In this document: in pieces, positions 1 through 8,220 of the stretch
Layout of the letters: every line of letters begins with the position of its first letter
How positions within the stretch are numbered: position 1 is the first letter of the stretch
DNA from: Actinorhabdospora filicis
Lineage (GTDB): Bacteria > Actinomycetota > Actinomycetes > Mycobacteriales > Micromonosporaceae
NCBI RefSeq assembly: GCF_030269765.1
Contig: NZ_BSTX01000005.1
Coordinates: forward strand, 1 to 64,000
Length of the DNA: 64,000 nt
Direction: 5' to 3'
Translations under genes and position numbers: made by a program
Notes under the pieces: generated by a model
Databases searched by the model: none
The model's input: only the letters and a program-made list of their open reading frames with translations
What the model was told of the DNA's origin: nothing

Positions 1-1061
1 GGTTCCTCGCCGCACTCCTCGGGGTCGGCGGGATCGCCGACAAGGTCAAGAAGTTCTTCCAGGCACTCTCCAAACCCGTCATGAAAGCCGTCGACTGGGT
101 CGTCGGCAAAATCGTCGGCTTCGGCAAAAAGATCTGGGCCAAACTCAAGGACAAGTTCGGCAAGAAGAAGGACGGCAAACCCGGCGACGCCAAGGACGAC
201 AAGGCCGCCCAGAAGGCGGAGAACCCGGTCGTCAAGGTGTCCTTCCAGATGGCCGGTGCGCCGCACACCCTTACGTTCAAGCCGGAGACCGATGACGCCA
301 AGGTCGTCATGGCCTCCGACCTTCCCGACGATCTCATCAACAAATTCAGCAAGGCGCACGTTCGCATCGACAACTTCCGCGTCTACATGGAGTCGATCGA
401 AGACCCGGATGTCAAGAAGCGCTTCCAGGAGAACGTGCTTCCCTGGGTCGAGGAGTTTCTGCACATCAACGTGATGCGATTCCGGTCGATCTACAAACAG
501 TGGTTCCCGCCAAGGGAACCCACCGGCGGCATCTCCTCGGTCCGCACCGAAGACAAGCTCACCAAGGTGCGCGGCATGACCTCCGAGGCGCAGGAGGCTC
601 TCCAGAACCTCACCAAGTGGGCGGCCAAGACCGGCATCACCGATCTCGCCCCCCATGAGATCGAGCGCGTCTTCACCGCACAGGGGCAGGAGATCTGGAA
701 AGCCGACTTCGAGCAGAAGAAGGCGAAGATCCAGGCGATCGTCGGAAAGTACTCGTACAAGGGACAGCCCGTGCAGTACAAGGGCAGCATGGTCACCGGC
801 TGGCGTGGCAAGCACAAGGGCAAGACGCACTACGATCCGAAGGACTTCGACGTCGACATGTACGTGGTGCACGCCGAGGAGTTCGAACGGATCAAGACCA
901 GGAAGCGCGGATGGGGCAAGTCCTGGATCGCGGGCGACCCGATCGACGCGCCCGAGCTCCTCCAGGTCAGTGACCGGGTCGCCGCGGAGCTCGGCGACGC
1001 CTTCCCCGGCGTCAAGGGCATCGGGGAGTCCAAGATCGTGCTCCGCAAGAGCCCACAGTGA
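1..1061 (+). CDS. C-terminal part of a large toxin-like protein with a nucleotidyltransferase-like tip (5' truncated)
   Basis: The reading frame is open from base 3 leftwards out of the window, so the first ATG seen (81) is probably internal. The visible 352 residues begin with hydrophobic/Lys-rich segments (VVGKIVGFGKKIWAKLKDKF), a composition common just before the tip of polymorphic toxins. Near the C-terminus a GSMVTGW stretch is followed 20 residues on by DFDVDMYVV, which matches the GS...DxD pattern of nucleotidyltransferase-fold enzymes. It is followed with a 4-bp GTGA overlap by a small acidic protein, as in toxin-immunity pairs. The fold, the toxin role and any link to a secretion or contractile-injection system are inference; the N-terminal delivery domains lie outside the window. 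Confidence 0.6.
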   Translation, partial: FLAALLGVGGIADKVKKFFQALSKPVMKAVDWVVGKIVGFGKKIWAKLKDKFGKKKDGKPGDAKDDKAAQKAENPVVKVSFQMAGAPHTLTFKPETDDAKVVMASDLPDDLINKFSKAHVRIDNFRVYMESIEDPDVKKRFQENVLPWVEEFLHINVMRFRSIYKQWFPPREPTGGISSVRTEDKLTKVRGMTSEAQEALQNLTKWAAKTGITDLAPHEIERVFTAQGQEIWKADFEQKKAKIQAIVGKYSYKGQPVQYKGSMVTGWRGKHKGKTHYDPKDFDVDMYVVHAEEFERIKTRKRGWGKSWIAGDPIDAPELLQVSDRVAAELGDAFPGVKGIGESKIVLRKSPQ

Positions 1062-1495
1062 GGATGAGAGCGTCCAGCGTGAAGAAGGTTCTAGAGTTCT
1101 CCGTCCGCACCACCACGTCCGCGTCCGCCGAGGAGGTGTGCGAGGCGGTATCGGCGGCCCTGAACGTCAGGTTCGCCGAGGGGAAGTACGAGATCATCGA
1201 CGCCTACGTCGCCGACTTTCTCGGCATGCGCGTCGGGCTCTTCGGCTGGGGTGCCGACATCCTCCTGGACAGCCGTCTGGAGGACCGGCGCTTCCTCACC
1301 GCCGCGAATCAGGGCGGCCTGGTGCCGGTGGACATCGCCGAGGCGATCGCCGACATGCTCACGGTCATGACGCCGTACTCCTGGCGTGTTCCCTCTGACG
1401 CGGATCTGGCCGCCGACGAGGAGTACTCCGAGGAGTACGACCGCTTGAGCGCCGAGGACAACGCACCGCCGTCCTGGCTCGACGACGAGAACTGA
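1058..1495 (+). CDS. Small acidic protein, presumptive immunity partner
   Basis: I do not recognise a named family. The gene starts at GTG 1058, overlapping the upstream stop as GTGA; an ATG follows at 1064. Overlap of this kind normally means translational coupling. The 145-aa product has no signal peptide or membrane segment and ends in a strongly acidic tail (about residues 120-145, rich in Asp/Glu). A small, acidic, cytosolic protein coupled to a toxin-like gene is the usual profile of an immunity protein, and its negative charge suits the Lys-rich upstream protein. Immunity is inference from position and composition only. Confidence 0.6.
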   Translation: MRMRASSVKKVLEFSVRTTTSASAEEVCEAVSAALNVRFAEGKYEIIDAYVADFLGMRVGLFGWGADILLDSRLEDRRFLTAANQGGLVPVDIAEAIADMLTVMTPYSWRVPSDADLAADEEYSEEYDRLSAEDNAPPSWLDDEN

Positions 1496-1504
1496 GCCCG
1501 TCCC

Positions 1505-2218
1505 TCACCCCGGAAAACTGAACCCGATCAAGTTCTTCGCCCCCAGCACCAGGCTCCCCAGCGTCACCAGGTAGAACATCCCGATCCACACCACCGCCGG
1601 GATCTTCGTGATGCCCGCGAGCTGGTCGGGGTCGGTGGTGCGTTCCACTCCCGGCCTGCGGCGGTGGGTCCAGGTTTCGGCGACGGGGCGGACGGAGCCG
1701 ACGAGCAGGAACCAGGCGCCGCCGTAGGCGATGGCGGTCTGGACGTTGGCGGGGGCCCACCAGACGAGGGCGAAGACGGCGAAGGCGGTGAGGATCATGG
1801 CGATCCAGCCGTAGACGTTGCGGATGAAGAGGGCCATCGCGACCAGGAGGGCGAGGATCGCCCAGAGGAGCATGACGATGAGGCCCTGGGAGATCAGGAA
1901 CGAGGCGCCGAGGCCGATGAGCGCGGGGGCCATGTAGCCGGCCATGAGGGTGAAGACCGCCGAGGGGCCGCGCTGGCTGCCGTAGGTCATGGTCAGGCCG
2001 GAGGTGTCGGAGTGCAGGCGGATGCCGTGGAGCCGGCGTCCGGTCAGCAGCGCGATGAGGGCGTGGCCGCCTTCGTGGGCGATGGTGACGATGTTGCGGG
2101 CGGGTTTCCAGAGGGGCCGCCAGATGACGACGCCGAGGGCGAGGACGGCGGTGACGATCACGATGTACAGGGGTGGTGTGGGCTGTGTCGCGACCAGTTT
2201 GTCCAGCACGTCACCCAT
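1505..2218 (-). CDS. M50-type membrane metallopeptidase homologue
   Basis: A 237-aa integral membrane protein. The sequence HEGGHALIALL (about residues 48-58) is the zinc-binding HExxH motif of M50B peptidases, which cut substrates within or near the membrane. A first membrane helix lies at about 14-34, and several more follow (about 80-165), including a W-rich helix pair. The length agrees with the compact actinobacterial M50B group. It converges on the immunity-like gene with only 9 bp between stops. The substrate is unknown. An ATG start (2218) follows a GGAGGAACACC-type ribosome binding site on the minus strand. Confidence 0.75.
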   Translation of the reverse strand: MGDVLDKLVATQPTPPLYIVIVTAVLALGVVIWRPLWKPARNIVTIAHEGGHALIALLTGRRLHGIRLHSDTSGLTMTYGSQRGPSAVFTLMAGYMAPALIGLGASFLISQGLIVMLLWAILALLVAMALFIRNVYGWIAMILTAFAVFALVWWAPANVQTAIAYGGAWFLLVGSVRPVAETWTHRRRPGVERTTDPDQLAGITKIPAVVWIGMFYLVTLGSLVLGAKNLIGFSFPG

Positions 2219-2274
2219 GGTGTTCCTCCTCCGGCGGGTCCCCGAGGTTACCCGGTTGCCGCTACCGTCGGTGG

Positions 2275-3243
2275 ATGCTGACCTTGACGCTCACGAGTCG
2301 CGACCTGGACTTCGTCCGGTTCGCGCATTCGCCGCTGTGGGAGGTCGTGGCGAGCGTGCGGGTGCTGAAGCTGCCGGCGGCGGGGTCGCCGCACCGGCCG
2401 TGGATCGAGGCGGTCGCGCCGAGGCTGCCGGGGCTGGACCTGCGGTTGCTCAATGACCTGGTGCCGGTGCCGGCGAGGATCCTGCCGGCGTTCCTGGCGC
2501 CGCCGCCGACTTCTTCGGCGCCGGACCTGGACACCGAGCTGGCCACGGTCGCCGCGACGAGCCCGGAGCGGGTGCGGATCGGCTTGGACATGATGGAGGG
2601 GCCGCGTTCGGCGCGTCTCGACGCGCTGTACGCGGACCCGGTGGCGGGGCTGGCGGAACTGGTCGCCTCGATCCGCGCGTACTGGGACACCGCGCTGGCG
2701 CCGTACTGGGGACGCGTCAAGTCGCTGCTGGAGTCCGACATCCGGCATCGCGCTCGGCTGCTCGCCGAGGGCGGGGTGCGGCGGCTGTTCGCCGACCTCG
2801 ATCCGGCGATCTCGTGGGACGGCGAAAGGCTGCGCATCGACCACAAGTTCGTCGAGCGGGACGCCGAGGCGCGCGGCATGGGCATCCTGCTCACGCCCAG
2901 CGCGTTCGTGGCGCCGTCGGTGTTCTCGGTCTCTTCGCCGCCGTGGCAGCCGACGGTCCGGTACGGGCCGCGGGGCATCGGCCTGCTGTGGGCGAAGGAG
3001 AACCGGGATGTGGCCAAGGCTCTGGAGCGGCTGCTGGGACGCTCGCGCGCGCAACTGCTGTCCACACTCGACGAACCGGCGGCGACCGGTGAGCTGGCGG
3101 GCCGGCTGGGCCTGACCGCGGGCGGCGCGTCGCAGCACCTCACGGCGTTGCGGGACGCCGGGCTCGTCCAGGGACACCGCTCCGGGCGCTACGTCCTCTA
3201 CGCGCGAACCGAACTGGGACAGCGGCTCGTCGAAGTAGGGTGA
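2275..3243 (+). CDS. DUF5937/ArsR-type winged-helix transcriptional regulator
   Basis: A 322-aa protein with an N-terminal DUF5937-like region and a C-terminal winged helix of the ArsR kind (about residues 255-315: ELAGRLGLTAGGASQHLTAL followed by a RSGRYVLYAR wing). Start ATG 2275 is preferred over upstream codons because a TACCGT hexamer sits exactly 6 nt before it, the layout of a leaderless promoter. It lies head to tail before a membrane protein whose leader carries a perfect 7-3-7 palindrome (3281-3297), so local regulation of that gene is plausible. The effector is unknown. Confidence 0.75.
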   Translation: MLTLTLTSRDLDFVRFAHSPLWEVVASVRVLKLPAAGSPHRPWIEAVAPRLPGLDLRLLNDLVPVPARILPAFLAPPPTSSAPDLDTELATVAATSPERVRIGLDMMEGPRSARLDALYADPVAGLAELVASIRAYWDTALAPYWGRVKSLLESDIRHRARLLAEGGVRRLFADLDPAISWDGERLRIDHKFVERDAEARGMGILLTPSAFVAPSVFSVSSPPWQPTVRYGPRGIGLLWAKENRDVAKALERLLGRSRAQLLSTLDEPAATGELAGRLGLTAGGASQHLTALRDAGLVQGHRSGRYVLYARTELGQRLVEVG

Positions 3244-3280
3244 TCGGCCGGTCGGCGCACGGTTGCCGGAACCGGTCCAC

Positions 3281-3297
3281 AATGGAACACTTCCATT
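3281..3297. promoter_or_regulatory. 17-bp perfect palindrome, candidate operator
   Basis: AATGGAA-CAC-TTCCATT: both 7-bp arms pair perfectly. It sits 37 bp after the regulator stop and just before the AAAGGAGG ribosome binding site of the membrane protein at 3312. This is a good position for a repressor site, and the neighbouring winged-helix regulator is the obvious candidate ligand. Binding is inference. Confidence 0.5.
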
Positions 3298-3311
3298 GAA
3301 AGGAGGGCGGG

Positions 3312-4355
3312 GTGAAGCGCGCACACCTGGTCCTGCTGGCCCAGACGCACGGCTTCGGTCACGTGCGTCGCATCCACCGGCCCGTGCATCGCGGCTACGC
3401 CGAGGCCGCGGGCGGACTGGCGATCCTGGCCGGGGTCGCCGGGCTCGTCCTCCACTTCAACGACCAGCGGCCGGCGGCCGTCATCGCCTTCGTCGTGGCC
3501 GCGCTTCCGTTGCTGTGGCTGCTGTTGATCGCGCCGCGCTCCAAACGCGCGCAGGCCCAGGCGATCGCGGTCGCCGACGGCGGGCTGCTCATCGGCCGCG
3601 GCGCGCACGCCGTCCCGTGGGAGGCGATCACGTTCCCCGTGGAGAACGGGCGCAGGCTGTTCGCCTTCACCGACGAGGACGGCACGCCCTTCCTGGTCCG
3701 CTACGAGGACTACACCGGCGCCGCGACGCTGACCCGCACGCTGGAGTCGGGCAAGCCCGCCACCACGCCGATCCTGCGCCGGACGCTGATCACCGGCGTC
3801 TTCGCCCTCGCCGTCACCCTGGTCGCCTGGGCCGGTTTCGGGCCGCGCGAACGCCAGGCGCCGGAGGGCTCGGCCGGTTCCGGGCCCGGGGTCAGCTACC
3901 CGGAACATCAGCTGTCCGACCTCAATGGACTGTGCGCGGGCGGTCCCGGGCTGCCGGAGGCCGCCGGGTACGACGGCGACGGCGTCCACCCCGTCTACAT
4001 CAGCGAAAAGGGCGCCCCGCGGCCCTCCGACGTGCCCGCCGAATGGCTCGCCGGGCGCCTCGGCGTCACCCAGCTCGTGGCGTGCGTGAGCGGCGAGCGG
4101 ACCGCGTTCCTGAAGACCTGCCGCTACTCCGGCGCCGAAACCCGTGCCCTGTGGGGGATGCGGTGGACGATCACGATGCGCGTGGCGCGCACCGGTGAGC
4201 TGCTCGGCGTCGAGACCCGCGAGTACGGGCCCGAGACCGCGTGCCCCGTCGTCGTCTTCGAAGGCGCCGACGGGGACGTGCTGGAGGCCGCGCTGGAGAG
4301 CACCGAGCTGACGCTGATCCTGGACGAATACGTCAGGACGCGGGCGGCGAACTGA
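3312..4355 (+). CDS. Three-helix membrane protein of unknown function
   Basis: I do not recognise this 347-aa protein. GTG 3312 follows a strong AAAGGAGG site. Two hydrophobic helices lie at about residues 31-49 and 54-74 and a third at about 158-177. Between helices 2 and 3 is a soluble segment (80-150) with a PH-like look (VADGGLLIGRG, VPWEAITFPVE). A soluble domain of about 170 residues follows helix 3, containing several cysteines that may form disulfides outside the cell. It lies downstream of the DUF5937 regulator and a palindromic operator candidate. Its 3' end overlaps the convergent thioesterase gene by 23 bp. Confidence 0.7.
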   Translation: MKRAHLVLLAQTHGFGHVRRIHRPVHRGYAEAAGGLAILAGVAGLVLHFNDQRPAAVIAFVVAALPLLWLLLIAPRSKRAQAQAIAVADGGLLIGRGAHAVPWEAITFPVENGRRLFAFTDEDGTPFLVRYEDYTGAATLTRTLESGKPATTPILRRTLITGVFALAVTLVAWAGFGPRERQAPEGSAGSGPGVSYPEHQLSDLNGLCAGGPGLPEAAGYDGDGVHPVYISEKGAPRPSDVPAEWLAGRLGVTQLVACVSGERTAFLKTCRYSGAETRALWGMRWTITMRVARTGELLGVETREYGPETACPVVVFEGADGDVLEAALESTELTLILDEYVRTRAAN

Positions 4356-4779
4356 CCAGCAGCGGCTCGGCGGCCTTGCGCAGCAGGTCCGACAGGGCCT
4401 TCGGGCGTCCCGTCTCGCGGTCGATGGCGACCTGGACGCGGCGTCCCTCGGCGTGCACGACGGTGTGGTCGGGCGACAGGACGCGGAAGCCGTAGACGAC
4501 GCTGCTGCTGCCGAGCTTGTCGATCCAGAAGTGCACGTCCACGGTCCCGGCCTCGAAGATCGGGACGTGGTAGGTGATGGAGACCTCGCGGACGGCGAGG
4601 GTGGCGTCGCCGAGCTTGGAGCGGCCCGGGTCGAAGGACCAGCCGTGGCGGATCCAGTACTTCATGAGGGCGCGCTCCACGAGGATCCCGTACCGGGCAT
4701 TGTGGACGATCCCCATTGGATCGAAGTCGTCGAAGTGGACTTCGGCGGTCTCAATGACGCCGGGGACGGTGGTGGTCAC
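4333..4779 (-). CDS. Acyl-CoA thioesterase, hotdog fold
   Basis: A 148-aa hotdog-fold protein of the 4-hydroxybenzoyl-CoA thioesterase/YbgC type. The N-terminal DDFDPMGIVHNARY (about residues 14-27) holds the conserved Asp-x-MG-x-V-x-N/H core that lines the thioester site. The next helix and the YHVPIFEAGTVDVHF strand follow the family plan. GTG 4779 overlaps the stop of the upstream TetR gene (GTGA, 4 bp), so the two are one operon and the TetR protein probably controls this enzyme. The 3' end runs 23 bp into the convergent membrane-protein gene. The acyl group is unknown. Confidence 0.8.
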   Translation of the reverse strand: MTTTVPGVIETAEVHFDDFDPMGIVHNARYGILVERALMKYWIRHGWSFDPGRSKLGDATLAVREVSITYHVPIFEAGTVDVHFWIDKLGSSSVVYGFRVLSPDHTVVHAEGRRVQVAIDRETGRPKALSDLLRKAAEPLLVSSPPAS

Positions 4780-5432
4780 GGCTGTTCTCCGAACTGGTCG
4801 AGGAGGTGCGGGGTCGGCGACAGGGCGCGCAGGCGGTCGCGGACCGCCCGGCGCGAGTACTCGTAGGCGGAGGTCGAGGCGAGCAGCCGCGAGTGGGTCA
4901 CCACCGCCACGCCGATCGCCTGGATCTCGAAGGCCAGCTGCTTGACGTCGGTGTCCTCGCGCAGCTCGCCCAGTTCCACGGCCTCGGTCGCGGTGGCGCG
5001 CAGCTTGCGCAGCCAGGCGCGCAGGGCGCCGAACACGGCGTCGCGGACCGGCCCGGGGTGGTCGTCGAACTCGTGCGCGGCGGTGGCGAAGAAGCACCCG
5101 CCGGGCAGCACGCGCCGGTCGTAGAAGGACATCCGGTGCTCGTGGAGCATGTACAGCCGCCGGACCCCGGCGGGCGCGGCCATGGCGGGGACGATGACCA
5201 GCTCGGTCCACTGGTCGGCGGCGCGTTCGACGATGGCGAGCTGGAGGTCCTCCTTGCCGGTCCAGTGCGCGAACAGGCCGGACTTGCTGACGCCGTGCGC
5301 GGCGGCCAGCCGCCCGAGGGTGATGCCGTTGAGGCCGTCCACCGACGCCATCGCGACCGCCGTGTCGAGGACGGCGGCGCGCGTGCGGTCGCCGCGCGCG
5401 CGGCGGCCGTCGGTGGCCTCGGACGGGGTCAT
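4776..5432 (-). CDS. TetR-family repressor
   Basis: A 218-aa TetR regulator. The N-terminal helix-turn-helix runs from TRAAVLDTAVAMASVDG to GITLGRLAAAHGVSKSGLFAHWTGKEDL (about residues 16-66), and the C-terminal ligand domain follows. ATG 5432 is chosen over an upstream TTG (5447) because a TACGCT hexamer lies exactly 6 nt before it, a leaderless arrangement. A perfect 16-bp palindrome (5452-5467) of the classic TetR type covers the promoter, so autorepression is likely. The thioesterase gene downstream overlaps by 4 bp and is the natural target. Confidence 0.88.
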   Translation of the reverse strand: MTPSEATDGRRARGDRTRAAVLDTAVAMASVDGLNGITLGRLAAAHGVSKSGLFAHWTGKEDLQLAIVERAADQWTELVIVPAMAAPAGVRRLYMLHEHRMSFYDRRVLPGGCFFATAAHEFDDHPGPVRDAVFGALRAWLRKLRATATEAVELGELREDTDVKQLAFEIQAIGVAVVTHSRLLASTSAYEYSRRAVRDRLRALSPTPHLLDQFGEQP

Positions 5433-5438
5433 GGGGTG

Positions 5439-5467
5439 AGCGTACAAGTTTCCGACCGATCGGTCGG
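5439..5467 (-). promoter_or_regulatory. TetR operator over a leaderless promoter
   Basis: CCGACCGATCGGTCGG (5452-5467) is a perfect 16-bp palindrome containing the core ACCGATCGGT typical of TetR-family sites. On the minus strand the -10 hexamer TACGCT (5444-5439) ends 6 nt before the ATG at 5432. The operator thus covers the region between -10 and -35. Binding by the adjacent TetR protein is inferred. Confidence 0.75.
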
Positions 5468-5501
5468 GTAGGTGTCGGACGGGTCACACCGGGGAGGGGC
5501 C

Positions 5502-5529
5502 CGGGCGAGGCCATTGGCGGCCTCGCCCG
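5502..5529 (-). terminator. Hairpin terminator after the EF-hand gene
   Basis: An 11-bp perfect stem, CGGGCGAGGCC/GGCCTCGCCCG, with a 6-nt loop lies directly downstream (minus strand) of the EF-hand gene stop at 5538. There is no U tract, as is usual in high-GC genomes. Confidence 0.6.
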
Positions 5530-5537
5530 CGCGGCCG

Positions 5538-6095
5538 CTACTCCAGCGGCCCGAGCATCCAGTGGCGCGCCGAGTCCGGCCCGTCGTCGAAGTAGCAGGC
5601 GCGGATCGCCGCGAGGATCTCGCCGCGCCCGACGTATCCGTCGTCGTCGGCGTCGAGGTGGTCGAAGACGCCGCCGGCGATGTCGGGGGCGATGCCCATC
5701 AGCGCGCCGGTCCAGCGGAGGTGTTCGCGCTTGTCGATGCGGCCGTCCTCGTCGGTGTCGGCGATCTCCAGGATCGTGTCGAGGAAGGGCACGTACCCGG
5801 CCTCGAAGGTCTCGGGGGTCTCCAGGAGGCCGAGGGCGAAGGCGTCGCGGTACTCCTCCAGGCTGATCTGGCCGTCGAAGTCGGTGTCGGCGACGGTGGA
5901 CAGGTGCCCCCACAGGCGGGTGACGAGGTTCAGCAGGCGGACGCGGCGGGGGTCGTCCTCGGCGAGACCGAACTCGGCGGCCATGGCCTCGGCCGAGCCG
6001 GTGAAGTCCTCGCGCTGGATGTGTCCGTCACCGTCTCTGTCGTAGGTCTGGAAGCGGCGGGCGAGGAAACGGTCGAGGTCTGCCGAATGCTCCAC
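5538..6095 (-). CDS. Four-EF-hand calcium-binding protein
   Basis: A 185-aa soluble protein with four EF-hand loops: D19-RDGDGHIQRED30, D70-TDFDGQISLEE81, D113-TDEDGRIDKRE124 and D148-ADDDGYVGRGE159. Each has acidic residues at positions 1, 3, 5 and 12 and Gly at 6. The layout and length match calerythrin-like sarcoplasmic calcium-binding proteins of actinomycetes, which act as cytosolic calcium buffers or sensors. There is no signal peptide. It starts at GTG 6095, with no operon partner. Calcium binding follows from the family; its cellular role is not shown. Confidence 0.9.
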   Translation of the reverse strand: MEHSADLDRFLARRFQTYDRDGDGHIQREDFTGSAEAMAAEFGLAEDDPRRVRLLNLVTRLWGHLSTVADTDFDGQISLEEYRDAFALGLLETPETFEAGYVPFLDTILEIADTDEDGRIDKREHLRWTGALMGIAPDIAGGVFDHLDADDDGYVGRGEILAAIRACYFDDGPDSARHWMLGPLE

Positions 6096-6125
6096 TGAGG
6101 CTCCTTACGGACGGCTGGGCGGAAA

Positions 6126-6899
6126 CTACGCCCAGTGTCCCGGGCGGGTGCGCCCTTTGGGAAGCCTCGTGCGGCCGTCGCCGCGCGCGGAGTCGAGTTG
6201 CGCCTGGGTGCAGAACAGCGCGCCGGACAGGTTCGCGCCGCGCAGGTCGGCGTCGCGCAGGTCGGCGCCGGTCAGATCGGCGCGGGTCAGGTCGGCGCCA
6301 CGCAGGTCGGCGGCGATGAGGACGCCGCCGCGCAGGGACGCGCCCACCAGTTTCGCGTCGCGCAGGTCGGAGCCGAAGAACTGGGACCCGGCCAGGTCCT
6401 GGCCACCACCGCGCGCGACGGCCGAGGCCCGGCGCAGGATCGCGTTGACCCGGTCCCGCTCGGCGTTGACGTCCACTTGCGACAGTTGCTCGGGCGTGCC
6501 GGACGCCAGGGCGTCCGTCGTCTCGTAGGCGGCCTCGATCTCCTCGCGCAGCGTGGGCGCCGCGGCGAGGGCCTCGCGCAGGTACCACAGGAGTTCGTGC
6601 AGGTCCCGCATCACCGGGAAGGCCTTGAGCATCCGCCGGAACGGGTCGGTGCGCCAGTCGCGGCCGCCGAAGGTCTCCTGCGCCAGCCGCTGCCCGGCGC
6701 CGAAGCAGTCGTAGACGGTGCAGCCGCGGAAACCGGAGTCGCGCAGCTTGGCGTGGATGCCGCAGCGGGAGTCGGTGAGCAGGTTCGGGCAGGGCTTGTT
6801 CGCGGGCTTGTCGATGGCGAAGTCGGCCGACTTCTGGAAGGCCGGCGCGGTGCAGCACAGCCCGAAACACTGGGCGCAGTCGGCGCTCAGGACCCTCAT
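6126..6899 (-). CDS. Pentapeptide-repeat protein with a cysteine-rich N-terminus
   Basis: A 257-aa protein in two parts. The N-terminus holds Cys8, 11, 15, 16, 37, 46, 60 and 65 (CAQCFGLCC, PCPNLL, RCGIH, GCTVYDCFGAGQ), a pattern that suggests metal binding. A helical linker follows. Residues about 167-232 are pentapeptide repeats of the A(D/N)LxX type (DLAGS, DLRDA, ADLRG, ADLTR, ADLTG, ADLRD, ADLRG, ANLSG) that form a right-handed beta-helix. ATG 6899 overlaps the upstream GNAT stop as ATGA, so the pair is co-translated. Pentapeptide proteins often bind proteins or mimic DNA; the target here is unknown. Confidence 0.82.
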   Translation of the reverse strand: MRVLSADCAQCFGLCCTAPAFQKSADFAIDKPANKPCPNLLTDSRCGIHAKLRDSGFRGCTVYDCFGAGQRLAQETFGGRDWRTDPFRRMLKAFPVMRDLHELLWYLREALAAAPTLREEIEAAYETTDALASGTPEQLSQVDVNAERDRVNAILRRASAVARGGGQDLAGSQFFGSDLRDAKLVGASLRGGVLIAADLRGADLTRADLTGADLRDADLRGANLSGALFCTQAQLDSARGDGRTRLPKGRTRPGHWA

Positions 6900-7390
6900 G
6901 CGAGCTCCTTGAAGAAGACCGTGGTGGCGGACGGGACGCCCGAGGCCGAGAGCGCGAAGCCGGGGATCTCGCCCACGCGCGTCCACCCCTCGGACGCGTA
7001 GAGCCGCTCGGCGGGGCTGCCGGTCTCGGTGTCCAGGACCAACAATCTCACCCCGGTATGACGGGAATGCTCCTCTACCGCCTTCAGCAGGGAACGCGCC
7101 AGGCCGCGCCCGCGGGCGTCGCGGTGGACGATGAGCTTGCGGACCTCGGCCCGGTGCGCGCCGTTGGCGGTGGTGGCGCGGGCGAGGGCGATGGTGCCGA
7201 CCGGCCGGTCGCCGTCCCAGGCCGCCCACACGTCCAGGCCCTCGGACTCCGCCCAGAACGCGGTGGCCGCCTCGGCCGACAGCGGCGCGACGAAGCCGAC
7301 GGACGAGCCGCCGCCCACCGCGTCGGCGAGCACCTCGCCCAGCGCGGGGGCGTGCAGGCGCACTTCAGAGGGGGTGAGTCGGGTGATCAC
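6896..7390 (-). CDS. GNAT-family N-acetyltransferase
   Basis: A 164-aa GNAT enzyme. The acetyl-CoA-binding motif A is seen at RKLIVHRDARGRGLARSLL (about residues 93-111, RxxGxA type), followed by LLVLDTETGSPAERLYASEGW, the usual beta5-alpha4 region. The GTG start at 7390 is supported by a TATCGT hexamer 7 nt upstream (leaderless layout). The gene is first in a two-gene operon with the pentapeptide protein (ATGA overlap). Its acceptor amine is unknown. Confidence 0.85.
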   Translation of the reverse strand: MITRLTPSEVRLHAPALGEVLADAVGGGSSVGFVAPLSAEAATAFWAESEGLDVWAAWDGDRPVGTIALARATTANGAHRAEVRKLIVHRDARGRGLARSLLKAVEEHSRHTGVRLLVLDTETGSPAERLYASEGWTRVGEIPGFALSASGVPSATTVFFKELA

Positions 7391-7416
7391 CGCCGCGACG
7401 ATACCCGCGGGTCGTG

Positions 7417-8220
7417 TCAGCGTTGTTTCGCCGCACCCCGGCGCGTCGCCACGGCCAGCCCGGCCAGGATCACCACCGTCACCACGAGCAGGACGACGGT
7501 CTCGGCCGAGGCCAGGAAGACCCGGCCGCGGTCGGTGAGGGTGAACACGGTGACCGACAGGGGCCGCCAGGACGCGGGGTAGACCATGATCGTGGCGCCG
7601 ACCTCGCCCATCGACAGGGCCAGCGACAGCGAGGCGGCGGCCGCGATCGAGGGCAGCAGCATCGGGACCCGCACGCGCCACAGCACCCGCCACGGGGACG
7701 CGCCCAGCGAGCCGGCGACCAGCGCGAAGGCCGGGTCGGTGCGGTCGAGGGCGGCCGAGACGGTCGAGTAGGCGAAGGCCAGCACCAGCACGAAGTGCGC
7801 GATGACGACCAGCCACATGGTGCCGTTCAGCGCGATCGGCGGGCGGCTGAAGGCGGTGAGCAGCCCGAGCCCGACGACCACCGAGGGCACCGCGACGGGC
7901 AGGTGCAGGACGGCGTCGGCGATCCGCCGCAGGGCGCGGGGAGCGGCGCGGACGGCCAGCGCGCCCCACGTGCCGGTGAGCACGGCGGCCGTCCCGGCCA
8001 GGAACGCCGTCTGGAGGCTCACCGAGAGGCTGGAGATCTCCTCGCCGGACAGGGCCTCGCCGAAGTGCGCGCCGGTGTAGGCGCCGGGCAGGACGCCGTT
8101 CCAGTCGGCGGCGAAGGCGGCCAGCACGAGCACCGCCAGCGGCGCCAGCACGACCGGCACGAAGACCAGCGCGAATATCGTCCACAGTAGAACGCGCCCG
8201 CCCCGGGACCAGACCAGCAT
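7417..8220 (-). CDS. ABC permease 2 of the phosphonate-type importer (PhnV-like)
   Basis: A 267-aa inner-membrane permease with about six hydrophobic helices and the cytoplasmic coupling loop LGASPWRVLWRVRVPMLLP (EAA-like, about residues 174-192). It starts at ATG 8220, overlapping the previous permease stop by one base (TGATG). It is the last gene of the transporter cluster. Two separate permeases, one ATPase and a lipoprotein receptor are the layout of the 2-aminoethylphosphonate (PhnSTUV-type) importers, and the neighbouring catabolic genes support this. Substrate is inferred. Confidence 0.78.
   Translation of the reverse strand: MLVWSRGGRVLLWTIFALVFVPVVLAPLAVLVLAAFAADWNGVLPGAYTGAHFGEALSGEEISSLSVSLQTAFLAGTAAVLTGTWGALAVRAAPRALRRIADAVLHLPVAVPSVVVGLGLLTAFSRPPIALNGTMWLVVIAHFVLVLAFAYSTVSAALDRTDPAFALVAGSLGASPWRVLWRVRVPMLLPSIAAAASLSLALSMGEVGATIMVYPASWRPLSVTVFTLTDRGRVFLASAETVVLLVVTVVILAGLAVATRRGAAKQR

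Noticed and set aside
5447-5447. TTG start for the TetR gene, five codons upstream
   Set aside because: The TACGCT-N6-ATG layout and the operator position support ATG 5432; the TTG would lie within the predicted promoter.
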